From positions 1,612,001 through 1,676,000 of the forward strand of contig JANBVO010000002.1 in the NCBI GenBank assembly GCA_030052745.1: a DNA stretch of 64,000 bases, in the 5' to 3' direction. Both the position numbers and the translations under genes were made by a program. The notes under the pieces are model-generated. The model was not told where the DNA came from. It saw only the letters and a list, made by a program, of their open reading frames with translations, and did no database searches. Of this stretch, positions 1-11,884 are shown piece by piece (position 1 is the first letter of the stretch; every line of letters begins with the position of its first letter). This DNA comes from Pleurostoma richardsiae. Lineage: Eukaryota; Ascomycota; Sordariomycetes; Calosphaeriales; Pleurostomataceae.

Positions 1-2974
1 ACCACCGGCACCACATAATGGTGAGGAAGTCTGTCTCAAGCCACACACACAGACCATGAATCACCTACAGTAGGCTCGGATCCGCGTAGCTTGCCCGCTC
101 GGCAAGTCGAGGCTCTCGGGCTGCACAGGATCAGTGCGAGGCGGCGCAGGCAGACGACAGCTGCTCCCGCTGCTGTTTTGGGCCATTTTCCTGTCACCAG
201 CGAAGATGTGCACGATGCATACACACACACCCGCGTGTACTGCATTGTACGGATGGATTACCTGCCGGACCCTTGCCATACATGGTAAAGTTACGTATGT
301 ACTCGTACAAAAATGAGGTGTCCGCCAATGCCCAAGAGCCTGTGAGGGGGCCCTTGGAGGCTGGAGCTCAGTGGAACCGACTGGCTCCGCGTCCTGGGAG
401 CTTGGATCAACGCCGGCCCACGACGGGGTGTATCCACGGAGCAGACGCCAGGCCTAGCTAGTGTCGCTACTGTGGTAGGCGAGCATGGACCCTAACTCCA
501 TAACTTACCTGCTTACCTAGGTGGCCGTATCTGGTGGTGGATACGGATTCTTGAGCGTATCTGGAAAGTCTGGGCGCTGGGATGCTGAATACGTTGAACA
601 ACTAGTGGTAGGCAGGTAGTCGAAGGAAGAGTTGACGACACAGCGCTCGAAACGGAGACTTTCGGAAGTACTGCGATTACTGGCCTGTACCTGGCTTGCT
701 GATCAACCTGAGGATGAAGTGTAAAGTGCGGGGAGTTAAGGGAAACCCTCGGCAACCTCTTGCAATGTTGCGCGGCCCAACTACATCATCCTGACCGAGC
801 AGACATGTTTTTCGAGTAGTTGAACCATCACAAGCCGACGAGATGGCCAGACTAATGAACTAACAGCCTCTCGCCACATTCGTACCAGCAGGAAACCTAT
901 TTTAAGCGCGGGCGGAGGCAAGGAGCTCGGAACGAAACCCTCGATGCCAACAGAGTTCGAATAGCTTAAACGCCTGACGCCAACGCCGACGCCAGCAACA
1001 AACAACTTCCCTGCCACCTCGAGACCTGCTCCGCAGTGCCCCGTATCAGGCCTGAGCGCATCACCAGGAAGGGCACCATCGCGGAACGGCTTGGAAGGGA
1101 GCGTGTCATTGGGACGCTTTGCTGCGTCTCTCCAGTTCCGAGCCATCTCTTTCGATCCAATAGAAAACAGTCCCCCGAGTGCCATGGCCGAGTCTCTCGC
1201 GGCAACTTCCAACCGACTGCACCGATGGCTATTAATGAACACACCCTTCTCACGGGATAGTCTTCGGCTTCTCGCCGCTCATTGACTGTACAGCTCACCG
1301 GCACTATGCGCAGGCAGGCCAGCATGTGCTCTGCCGTGCCGCATCTTGCTCTGCGCTTGCTGAACTGGAGGGTCGTGGAATTGGCCGCGTCCAGAACCAT
1401 CTGCGTGGGCTTCTACGGCTTCCAAACATAGACAATGCCCTCTCCTTAGCTGTCAGGCAGAACTGGACATGCTGCCTGCAGGCAGTGAAGCCATCCACGT
1501 TGGAGCCCCCTCCCTGAGGGGATGCCAACAGAGCGAGCGCTACTGGGCTGGACATGACTGCCCATATTCGCCCGGTTGAAAGGAATATGAGGAGACATGT
1601 TAGGAAGAGCAAGTGCGCCTCATACTGACTACTCAGATCACACAACAAACCTGTCGAGAGCCCTCCACACGGGACGTTTTCACGGCCACCTGAAAAAAGT
1701 TCCGATTCGTCCATGTCCTCTCTCTGGCTTGGAAACAGACTATTCGCCGTGTTTGCTGAGCCATCATCGGTCAGACAGACTCCTCGCTCGACTTGCTTCT
1801 TCCCGCAACCACCGAGAATTCTCTGCCTTGCGTGCCTCTGCTTTCTTTTTTTTTCTTCCCGCGAATCTCAGTGGCTCCAACCGACCGTTTGCGGGGCTCA
1901 AGGATCAAATGTCTTGCGCCTTGTCCAGTCTAGAGCCGCCTTGTTTCCAAGGGTCGTTCATGGGCAGTCCCTGCTCGTGGGCCCTCGTCGGTGGACAGGA
2001 ACAGCAGTAGCTTGTTTCGAATCAGAGCCGCCTCCATTTGGACCCGGGCACAGAGCATAACGTCAGGGGGGAAGCCGCGGCCGGTATATCACAACTCACT
2101 TCCGGTCTTGTCGTTTTTGTCCCGGGTCGGGATCCGGTGCGGTAAGCACGTATCCTGTGGCCTGGTCGTTTTATCCCTGAGGCGGGTCAATAAAGAGGAC
2201 CACCCCAGTCTCAGCCCGCGTAAGAGGCTTCAGCCCGCGCAGAGAAGAGCTGCGTCGACAGTGTCCGTCAAGTCACAGGAGAGCCAAGCAGTGTATGTCT
2301 GAGTTTGGTGGTTTCTCCCCAATGTCTCAGCCAAGTGAATGGTGGAGGCCATGCCGGACTCAACACGGCATCTACCGACGGAGCGTCTCAGGGAGAGAGA
2401 ATGTGTGCCCTCCTTGGTGTGATGGGTACCCGAGCCATGTTTCCAACTTCCAGCCTCAGTATGGACACGATCTGTCCGACGACTTTGAGAAGGGAGGGAG
2501 GGGTAGAAATGAACGCTTCCCTTCCCTTGGGCATCCCCGAATACTGTCTAGACTACGAGTGGCGCTGGATTTTTGCATACGGCTTCCCGAAGCATGTCAG
2601 TAGAATCGTCATGAAGGTCACTGACTCTTGTACTCGACCGTCCTCTGTTAGCTAACACACCCTTCGAGGGTCTACGAGACTGACCGGACTTTCCTTTGGA
2701 TCCTATGTGCACTCGTCTCCCGCATGATATCCTATACTTTATGACACAGAATTCCTGTTGAAATGTCATGTCTTGGCCGCTCGGCGAAATCGTCTGTCTT
2801 CATAGTAATCAACATATTATATCTTACCAGATCATGATGACTACAGACCATGCTGATGGAAAATCGGCAAACTACGCATGGCCAGGCATCTCGACTGTAA
2901 CTCTCCTTCAGCCGCTAAGGAAGGTAATGATGCGGCGGCGCATGACAGAGTCCGTAACCACCCTCTCAGCCTCC
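1..2974. other. intergenic region, no gene recognised
   Basis: Both strands carry only short open frames (up to about 150 codons) that overlap each other and show no recognisable domain, signal peptide or convincing splice structure. The DNA is of mixed composition and not strongly AT-rich, so it does not look like a heavily RIP-mutated repeat. It lies downstream of the minus-strand hydrolase gene, so its right end probably holds that gene's 3' untranslated region and polyadenylation site. I see nothing else that I can support. Confidence 0.5.
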
Positions 2975-3784
2975 TCAAGGCAAGCCCAACCTCCTCGCAA
3001 CTTCAATGAAGCCGCCCTCGCCCTCCCGGACCCAGATATCAACCCACTCCTTCGCAGCCGCATACCGTTCGTCGTCCTTCCCCCACGCCTCCTCCGCCGG
3101 CCGCTCGACGTAGATAGTCCGCAGGCCGCAGCCCCTCGCGGCCTGCAGGTCTCCGAGGTGGGCAGCCACCATCGCGAGCTCCCCGGGCTCCACGCCGAGG
3201 GCCTTCGCGGCGCCGAGGTACGTGGACGGGTTGGGCTTGTAGGCGCGGAAGTCCTCCGCGGAGATCAGCTTCTGGAAGCCCAGGTCGCCGCGCTCGTTCA
3301 GGTCGCGCAGCAGCGACTGGTTGCCGTTGGACAGGGTGGCGGTGCTGAGCTTGGTGCCCAGCAGGTGGAGGCCCTCGGAGGAGTCGGGCCACGGCGCCAG
3401 CCGATGCCACACCAGACTCAGCGCTCTGGTCTCCTCCTGCGACAAGAGGCCCTTGAGCTGCCACTTGTCTAGCAGGTCGACGAGGCTGTCGTAGTGGTGA
3501 GTGTCGACATCCTTCCAGGGCGTCACACCCGGGACGAATCCCTTCGTGAAGACGCCGTACGAGTCTCTCCATTCCTGCGCGAAGGTCGCCAGATCCTTGT
3601 CTGTAAGAGAGCCGACGCGTTCTTGCAGCTCCGGGGAGAGCGAGGTGAAGCTCGAGGCATCGATCTTCCTGTGTATCTCCCTCTTGAGGGCTGCCTCAAC
3701 TGAGGAGCGCCAATCGACCACGGTGCCGAAGACATCGAATGTCAGCGCCCGGATTTGGTCCTGCAGGGTTTTATTGACGGCCAT
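2975..3784 (-). CDS. type II haloacid dehalogenase-like hydrolase (HAD superfamily)
   Basis: This 269-residue protein is read from a single exon. It carries the HAD motifs in order: the nucleophile loop FDVFGT with Asp17, the motif II segment TLSNGN (about residues 150-154), the motif III lysine in AYKPNPSTY (Lys183), and the motif IV acid in AAHLGD (Asp212). Family members of this length with a DVFGT loop and an 'MVAAH..DL.AAR..G' C-terminal segment are annotated as (S)-2-haloacid dehalogenases, which hydrolyse 2-halocarboxylic acids through an aspartyl-ester intermediate. Many fungal members have no proven substrate, so the superfamily is sure and the halide chemistry is inferred. There is no signal peptide, so it is probably cytosolic. 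The start is the first ATG, about 540 bp from the divergent membrane-protein gene, and the two may share a promoter region. Confidence 0.9.
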   Translation of the reverse strand: MAVNKTLQDQIRALTFDVFGTVVDWRSSVEAALKREIHRKIDASSFTSLSPELQERVGSLTDKDLATFAQEWRDSYGVFTKGFVPGVTPWKDVDTHHYDSLVDLLDKWQLKGLLSQEETRALSLVWHRLAPWPDSSEGLHLLGTKLSTATLSNGNQSLLRDLNERGDLGFQKLISAEDFRAYKPNPSTYLGAAKALGVEPGELAMVAAHLGDLQAARGCGLRTIYVERPAEEAWGKDDERYAAAKEWVDIWVREGEGGFIEVARRLGLP

Positions 3785-4327
3785 CTTTCTCTCTCTGTGT
3801 GTCTCACTGCTTTAATGCCAGGCTGATAGTTGGTTACCTGTCAATTTCGCCTTGACATGCCTACCTAAATGCAGATGGAATTGTGATGATTGACTCCTGC
3901 AGCTTCCAGCTCCCATCCCCTCAATGTCGTGATCGAAGTCGCCTCGGGCCAAGCACGGGGTCGCGCTCGCAGGAACGGAACGGGGCTCGGACCCGGCAAA
4001 GCCAATTGACGTCAGGGCATGTGGCCGCTAAAAAAACGTCGCTGCATCATCGACGCCACAGGCCCGATCCACCATCAAAGGGATCGCGCCAGGATTTCAG
4101 CAGCGCCTGACGTACGACACGCACTCAGCTCCGTCAGCAGGGCGACTCTCATCGTCTAGCTTCAGGACTAAGAGGCGCTCAAAAGCTAGGCCTGTCCGCT
4201 CTTTGCATGTCTTCTCTCTCGGCTTTTCCTGTTATGGCCTCGTGCAGAGACAGGGCGACAGCATCTTTCCTTTGTTGACTACGAGTTCGGGCACAACGCT
4301 GAGCGCTGAGCAAGGCTCTCTCAAAAC
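3785..4327. promoter_or_regulatory. divergent promoter region between hydrolase and membrane protein
   Basis: This 543 bp spacer lies between two genes transcribed away from each other, so it must hold both promoters and leaders. It contains a TGACGTCA-like sequence (attgacgtcagg near 4008-4017), which resembles a CRE/ATF-type bZIP site, and a second gacgtacg element near 4110. I see no clear TATA box at a useful distance. The regulatory reading is an inference from gene orientation and short motifs only. Confidence 0.35.
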
Positions 4328-5841
4328 ATGATGGACCGCCACAGGGACCACTTCACCGGCCGGCACTACCGCGCCGAGAAGATCTCGGGCCCCCTCTCCT
4401 TCTTCAACCCTACGACCCGCGTCCTGCCAGTCCACAGGCCGCGCGCGGGGCGCCGCGCTGCGTCGGCGGGCCACCCTGCCCAGCCAGCCGGCGGCGCGCC
4501 CCTGGAGAAGGAGCACACCCGCTCCGGCGTCTACCACGTCTGGCGCAGCCGTGACAACCGCAAGGGCCGGCACGCCGTAACCGTCAAGCCGGGTGCCTAC
4601 GCCGCCGCCGCAGGAGCAGCAGCAGCAGCAGCAGCACCCGGCGCCCAGCAAGGCCGGCCCTCGCTCTCCCGGCCGCCTCGCGCGACCGACACCCTCGCCG
4701 AGACGCTGCGGGGGCTGGCACGCATGGCGCTGCGGTTCCCGGTGTGGGACGTCAGCTACGACGTGGCGGTGGTCTTCACGCTCGGGTCGGTGGTGTGGGT
4801 GCTCAACGGCTTCTTCGTGCTGCTGCCCATCGTGGCCCCCTCGACCAACTTCGCCGGCGAGTCGGACTGGGGCGGCGGCGTCACGGCGCTGGTGGGCGCG
4901 ACGGTCTTCGAGGCCGGCAGCGTGCTGCTCATGCTGGAGGCGGTCAACGAGAACCGCGAGGACTGCTTCGGGTGGGCGCTGGAGGAGGCGTGGGAGAGCT
5001 GGGAGGGCGGCGGTAGCGGTGGCGGCGGGCTGGAGGACCGGGAGAAGCACGGCGGCGGCGAGGGCGGGTTCGTGCTGAGGAGGCTGGAGGGCGAGGGCGG
5101 GTGTCGGCATCACCACGGCGTGAGGAAGGCATTGGTCAGAGGCCCGCGGAGGGTCGTGAGTGAGGATGGGGACGGGAATGGGGAGGGCAAGGGAGCGTCG
5201 GGCAGAGGCCGGGACAGGATGTGGTCATGGTGGCCGTCGTGGTACGAGCTGCGGACGCACTACTTCCGCGACATCGGCTTCCTCGCCTGCCTGTCGCAGA
5301 TGATCGGCGCCACCATCTTCTGGACCGCCGGCATCACGGGGATACCGCCCATCGTCAACAGGCTGTCGGTGCCGGCCGAGAACGGCGTATACTGGCTGAC
5401 GCAGGTCGTCGGAGGCTCGGGCTTCATCGTCTCCAGCCTCCTCTTCATGCTGGAGACCCAGCCGAGGTGGTACATCCCCGCGCCGAAGGTCCTCGGTTGG
5501 CACGTCGGGCTGTGGAACCTGGTCGGTGCGATAGGCTTCACGCTCTGTGGCGCGCTGGGCTTCGCCGAGGACCAGCCAGGGATGGAATACGCTCTGTCGC
5601 TCTCTACGTTCATCGGTTCATGGGCGTTCTTGGTAAGTCTGACGGCCTGGACCGGTTGCCATTGGGCTTAACTAGGAACGGAACTCGTCGCTCTTCTTTC
5701 TGCCTTCTGAAGTGAAAACCCTGCTGACCATTCTCACAGATAGGTTCTGTCATTCAGTGGTACGAGTCACTGGATAAATATCCCGTTTCCGTCGAGAAGG
5801 ACGGCGACTCCAAAAGTTCAGATAGCTCCTCAGGGTCATAA
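4328..5841 (+). CDS. six-span integral membrane protein of unknown function
   Basis: There are two exons, 4328-5632 and 5740-5841. The intron starts GTAAGT and ends CACAG, and it joins in phase 0 to give about 468 residues. The second exon restores a conserved-looking end, reading SWAFLIGSVIQWYESLDKYP across the junction. Six hydrophobic stretches are visible: two before a glycine- and charge-rich insert (about residues 220-300) and four after it. The last one crosses the splice junction. The N-terminal third is basic, with an alanine run encoded by GCA/GCC repeats. Similar proteins are widespread in filamentous fungi as predicted integral membrane proteins, but I know of no assigned activity, and no catalytic motif is visible. 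The first ATG of the open frame was used. A start further upstream through another intron cannot be excluded. Confidence 0.8.
4600..4637 (+). repeat. GCC/GCA trinucleotide run inside coding sequence
   Basis: Consecutive GCC and then GCA codons encode an alanine run broken by a single glycine in the membrane protein. On the opposite reading the tract is a CTG/TGC repeat. Such tracts change length easily by replication slippage, so alleles may differ in alanine count. Confidence 0.7.
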
Positions 5842-8800
5842 AATTACGCGCGCTGGTGTGGGCAGCGGTGACTTCCCATTCGTGAGCTTTGAGAGACCTT
5901 GCAATATCGTGACAGCCCCGACTCCTTGGTTTAGTGTGCCACTGCACTACACCCAAGACTGGAGCTCTTGTATAGCGACCTTTGTCACGTCGAATATCGG
6001 CCAGAATTCCACCAGTGACTGGCAGTGAGCAGTCAGCAATACTGAGACCGTCGACATATCCTGCTTGTACAATGATACAGGCTCGTCGATCGACTTGCTC
6101 TGGTTGCTCTGCAGTATGGGTTGGAGTCCACGAACCAGTGAGCGTTTTATTTACTGGCCATGCTGGAGAGCTGGAACCAGACCTAACTCCGGGTGTCTAT
6201 CCGAATCTACGTCTCGAAAGCTTGACGGGAAGCATGCCCAGCTCTGACACTTATAGGTGAGATCTGCTGGTTCAGTTGACTGTTTATCTCGGGGCACAAT
6301 CTACGATTTTTTCTCCAGTTTCAATGGAAGGATACACTGAACAACGGCTCCTTCTTGGATTCGAATTGGGCTTGTTCGTGAAGAGACTATAGCGCCAGCA
6401 ACGCTTACAAATTAAGAAACCGAGGCAGTACAGGCATTGGACATCTTCAACGGCACCATATGTGTTCCGTATGTGCAACAAGAGGGAACGTATATTGCAC
6501 ACTCTCGTTGGCGAGAAGAGCAACCTATCCGTCTCGTACAAGACATGGCGGTGTATGGCCCCGTCGAGAGGAAGCAGCCAAGCCAGGCTTGTCCAAGGGT
6601 GATGAGACTCGACGGCAAAGTGAGCCTTGATTTGTAGAAATTGTTCGCCGGGAACTGCATTTCGGCGGCAAACCGGATGACGGACATGATGTATCGAATG
6701 GAGGGCTCCTCATATGCTCTTACCGGAGAGCCCGGAAGTGGAAGACGCAGGAAGTCACGGCTATGGGCTCCTCAACCGAAGTTTTCAGCCTCTTGTCATT
6801 GGGAGGCGTCTGGGAGGACACATAACCTCTGGGAAGGTCCCTCCGAGCCCGCTACTTGATAGATCGTCTGCCAGATCATGAGGTAGATAGGATAGCAAAG
6901 AGACACGTTGCAATGAGCTATCGAGGCTAGACAATGTCTTTGACATACTTACTGACGGCAATGGCGAGATATGCAAGTGCAGACGATGCACTATATCTTC
7001 GGGACCAGGAGAGGTTTGGCTGTGTCAGCGGAGGGCATATCTATAGCTTGGCGGCGGCAGAGATGCAGTATTGAACGCTAGGAGAGACTTTTCCGCCCCC
7101 CCGGTGCGCAGTTGCACGCTGCACAAGGCCTGCTCGGCCGAACCATTTACGCATGATGGATCTGTGCATCGGCCGTCGTGGAGATGCCTGTACCTGGTAT
7201 GGCATGACATCCTTGTGTTACGATTGTTTGCTTGCTGGAATACAAGTCGTGGAAAGGGCACCGCGACCCTTGGTCGTGTTTCGCATATCAATAGTTGCCA
7301 GCCGGACAAGCAGATCCCCGCTTCAGCCCGCTACCCGAATCCTTGGGGGATCACGCCCCAGTAAGACAGTTCTGAGATCGAGCGAATTGGCCAATGGACG
7401 AGGAGGAGACAGTAAGGACGGGACGGGGGTTCCCTAGAACCACGGCCCGCAAAAGAGCGCAAGCTTTAGCGCGTGATAGTCGTGCGTTTGGTGCAGCCAT
7501 CGCCGTGTTTTCGGTTGGCTAAAGAGAAGAGTATCAATTCATCCTGCATCGTGGAGTCGTCAGATGTCTGCTACAGAAGCAAGTCGACTTTATGGTCCCG
7601 GCTCGGCTTGTGGTTCCTAACGTCCCGGAAGAGCGAGGCGTCCCGTTCCCAGTGTAGCGCAAGATCGGGGGTAAGATCGGACGGACTGCGCGGAAAACCA
7701 AAACCAGACTTGAGCGGCCGTTGGATGAAAGAACCGACGTCGTATCGTTGCAACGTACTCTCAGCTCACCCACCCAACGATAGGCGAGTAATTGTGTCCG
7801 CTCGTGTTGGATGGGCAAGCTGGTTTTGGCCGCCAACCGGAAGTCTTTCAGAGTCGCCTGGTTCGGATATTCGACGAACTCTCACTTCGACCAAGTGAAG
7901 GGTAAGGTAAGCTCACAACGTAGTCGATTGGGCGCGCCTCAAGGTACGTTGCACTATACCAAGGCGCGAGGTGTTGGTGCACGATATGCCAGGAGCAACA
8001 GCTCCCTGCCATTGGGCGACAACAGGAGGAAGACTCGGTCACCCAATCTCGGCGCAAATTGGGGCGTTTGAGAACCGCGACGCCATCGAACCGTTTGTGA
8101 ATGAATCGGTGATTCAGGACCAGAGTGGCTGTCAGCGGACGGTCCCGGGGACCGCGCGTGGGATGTGGAGCGTTGTCTCAAGTCCCCAAAAACGGCGACA
8201 CCCACTAGACTAGCTGATCAGCTAGCAAAGTTACCAGAGAGCGAGGGCCATGGATTCGGGATCCGACTCCGTTCTTCACATCTTGCTGGAAAAGGGGCAA
8301 TAGTGGGCTGAGCTGCGCAGCTGGTCGAAACGCGAAACACGCCTACAGCCAGATTGACAGGCGGATCACCTTATACGAATCACCCTGGCATTGCCGGCCA
8401 GCCCGGTCTGCCGTGTTTCCTTGTGCTGCATTGCTGGAGACCTGAGAAACAAACCATATCTGCCTGCACTTCTCCACGATGCGCAAGGTTGGACAAGATC
8501 CTGAACAAGCGCCGTTTTCTCGGATTCACTGGCCGAGACACGGCAGAAGTCTTCCAGAGTCTCAGGAGAAGAATGCTGGAATCATGCGACACCCAGTTGA
8601 GTGGTGCTGTGCCGTGCCACATTCGTAGGATCGAACCCCTCTCTGCTCCCTCTTGTTTCTTTTTCTTCTCATTTCTTTTTCATATCGCACGCGGCATCAG
8701 AGAGCACACAGGTGACGCGTGATGACAGCAGAGGACCGGGTCACTGCAGCTGGCCACATTTCTAGGGGTTCTGCCAGCTGCAGCATGCATGAACCACCCA

Positions 8801-10019
8801 GGCAGGCACCTGCGCTCGTATCTTGTCCGCTTTGTCTAGGAAATGGCTCTGGCGAAGCCTAATCGGATAGAGGAGAACAGGCCTGTTCAGATGCTAGACA
8901 GGGCCTGGAAAGTGTGCCGAGAAGGCCTGGGATGTGCTGGCCCAGGCTTTTGTGGGACATGGCGGAGTACGGAGCAAAGTTCAGAACAAAACAACGCCTC
9001 TGCCCCCGTCGAGGTCTCGCCTGTGCACTTCCAGACAGGGGTCACTTCCTGTAAGACGAGAAGATGGTCTCAGCCGTGTTCCAGTCCGCTATCAGCCCCC
9101 AGACCGACTCTGCATCGTCTACCTCTGGAAAGACAAGTGATTTGTACCAGACAGTTGCAGGATAGTCGAGCCTCATGCCTCTTTCACGTGGTGGATAGAA
9201 GGAAAGGAGAGAAGACGAGAGGGCCGAGGGAGACGGTCTGGTGTCGCGTCTGGGACTGTCCGGTTGAGTGGCCTGGGTGGGAAAGAGCCGGCGTCCAGGG
9301 CGTCCCGAAGCGTTGGTGATCATCGAGGAAGGGAAATTAGCACAGCTATCACATCTCCACGCTGCGGCCAAGAGAAGCTTAGACCGGCCGGTTCAGCGTC
9401 CCTCCCCCCGGTAGGGATCCCTGTCTCTGCCGCAGTGCGTCCGCGACGCCTCACTGGCAACTTGCTTTGCCTGGGGTGTACTGTACATCCGTCGCAACGT
9501 TAATGGGCGCCCAATTGCTTCACTTCATGCATTAGCGGGCTGGCTTGTGAGATGTCACATCAGGCTTTGGGTCCGTTCTGCCCGCGGGGAAGAGCAAGAG
9601 ACTCGAGACATCGCGGAGGGATAGTCCTGTGTGAGGTCGTGGTCGTAGCTAACGCTGTCCAGCCACTGCGCACGACTTTCGGCTGGCTGACACAAAGGAC
9701 ACCAACGGAACGGGTCGAAGGATCGCGGCCGGCGGTGTCGAAGAATGGCGGGACGAGATTGGGCCTTGATGGCTTGAGGGGGGAGAAGAGGGGACCTTGA
9801 GGCTTGAAGGGACCCGGCGGGGTTCATGGCTCCTGAGCCGACTCGAGGTCGGGCCTCGAAATATGGAGACTTTTTAACCGATTTGAGCGCAGTACCTGCA
9901 GTGCAACCCCCCAACCCTGTCGCTTTTCTGCTGTTACAGAACATTACGGAGCGCGAGGAGTATCTGAGTATGTAGCAAAGTGCTGCGAGATCACACTGGC
10001 GCGAGCGCGCACATCAAAA
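5842..10019. other. gene-poor intergenic stretch
   Basis: More than 4 kb without a gene I can support. All open frames are under about 145 codons, lie opposite or across each other, and show no domain, signal peptide or consistent codon bias. There are no terminal repeats, no target-site duplications that I can see, and no transposase or polymerase motifs, so nothing argues for an intact mobile element. A short poly-A tract (aaaagaaaaaaaaaa) lies at about 10016-10030. Unannotated non-coding RNA or a decayed gene is possible but not shown. Confidence 0.4.
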
Positions 10020-11884
10020 GAAAAAAAAAATTGGGTGCAGGCGAGTGTGCAGTACTACCTCATGCAGTGCACGCAGGGACAATGTACTCACGCGTAGGTA
10101 CTGTACTCTAGAGTACCTAGGTACATATGCATACAGGGGATGCCTCCGATTGACGAGAGCTGCAGAGCTCCTCTTTATCTCACGGGGCCCATGCAACTCG
10201 CATATGTACAGTACCGTGCTGTACCTGGATAGAGGTACGTAGACGCGCAAGAGCACGGCATATACCTTAGGTAGTCGCTCGATGCTCCGTACCTGCTCCG
10301 TATATTCGGTTTCGATATCTCCCTCTCCTCTCTCCTCTGCCCTGCACTGCAACGCCTCCATCCGCGTATGCTCATCAGAGCTGCAGCGACAGCGACAAGG
10401 TCAAGGGCAAGGACAAGGGCCCAGGCATACAGAACAGAGGCCACCACCACCACCAGCAGTGAGCACCAGCACGAGCACCGGGGTCTCCGCGTCGTCGCCT
10501 TGCAAGTGGATCGATCATACATAACCTGTGCCTCGTCTCTGCCCTGTCACCGTTTCGGGCCTCTGGTTTCGATCTCTTCCTCCGACTCCCGGGGTTGCTT
10601 TGCATTGCCTCGCTTGTATTGCTCCTCCACTCTTCCTCGTCCGCCCTGACGAACGTCCTCGCGCGCCGTGACCTTCACCTTTCCTTCCTCGCTGTTGACG
10701 CGCACTTCGCGTTGATCCATTGATCAACCTACCTACCAACCCAATACTCCCCACACAAGCTCGTCTTCAGTTCCTCGAGAGACAGCCGCTTTGCGCAAAC
10801 CCACCTGTTCTCCCGCATGCTCTCTTCTCCTCTTCGAACGACCTGTGCACTAGAATACGCGTACGTCCTGCGCCCCTCGCCACAAGCACCCCGTGCCTCA
10901 GAATGGATCGTGTCTTGAGTTGTTGTGCTCTTTGACTGAGATCCATCCTCTACTTTTTCTCCTGAGTGGGCTAACTAGCGCGTTCACGAACACCATCGCT
11001 GACAGTCAATTCCCAGAGCTGCCTTAGAGATATTTGAGATCTGCCGCTTCATCGAGCTCTTTATCTCGCTAACTATCTGCCGGGACCGTGTTTCATCGCA
11101 TTGACCTTCTGCTGAGCCCCGAACCACCGCCTACCAGCGAGGCTCCGAAGCTCGAGCTCCCGAGAGAGGCGGCGCACCTGACCGCACGTCAGTCGGACTC
11201 GATATTCATCTTTACAATACTTTCGGAAATCGCTGTGACGAACCTCTCTCGCTCATTTTACCGTTTCGGACAAAAACCCGGTTTCGCCCCATATCACACC
11301 CTCCTAAAGGTGTGTATGAGACCTTAAAATAATCTCCCGACAAGCTCCCTGAAGCTCTTAGCAGGCTTGATATACCCGTGGGCATCCAGGGGCTGCAGGG
11401 GTCCAAGCTCATCCCGTTCTCTCCAGAGACGTGGGATGTCTTGGAGGCACTCCTATCTGCATACCTCTGCACCCAATTGAGTTGCTACTCGTCTTTGGTG
11501 ATGAGGCTTGTGTCCTAGTTCTTCGATTCTGCCTCTCCGTCCGGTATGCGCTCTCAAATCCATGCAAGCGTGAGCTGAACTGCACTTTGCTTGCGCTCCC
11601 AGCCAGACATTAACAGCAGGATCAGGTCATTGTCTCTGTGAGACCACGATCCATCTCGGCTGGCGACACCGCTTAGCCCTATTGTCCGAGCGAACGGCTT
11701 CAAGCATTATCGCAGGAAGGTCCGGGCTGTACTCGGATCCCCTTGACTGTGCATCCCGAAATTGGACAAGCCACTGGTCTTCTCACAAGGACCAGCTTGC
11801 CGGGTATGAACTGAGCATCCTTGGGGACGCGATCCGGACGCGATCACTGTGTATCGTGCTGTTGAGGAGGAAAGAAAGTTCAAT
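10020..11884 (+). promoter_or_regulatory. probable promoter and long 5' leader of the ApsA/Num1-like gene
   Basis: This stretch precedes the large plus-strand gene. It is rich in C/T on the plus strand, for example ctccctctcctctctcctc near 10319 and again at 10520-10690 and 10740-10860, which is typical of transcription-start regions and leaders of filamentous fungi. It also has GTAC-rich palindromes near 10100-10240 and a CAC/CAG repeat near 10440-10460. No open frame here joins convincingly to the downstream protein. A spliced leader is possible, because several GT..CTNAC..AG combinations exist between 11500 and 11880. Confidence 0.4.
10103..10124. repeat. two overlapping perfect palindromes (GTAC/CCTAGG type)
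   Basis: GTACTCTAGAGTAC (14 bp, 10103-10116) and GTACCTAGGTAC (12 bp, 10113-10124) are both perfect palindromes that share four bases. They are followed at once by catatg and atgcat. More GTAC copies follow within 130 bp. The palindromes are read directly from the sequence; any role as a protein-binding site is speculation. Confidence 0.75.

Noticed and set aside
4232-5116. A 294-codon minus-strand frame opposite the six-span membrane protein
   Set aside because: It is antisense to a well supported gene and exists because of strong G/C bias at third positions; no family features.
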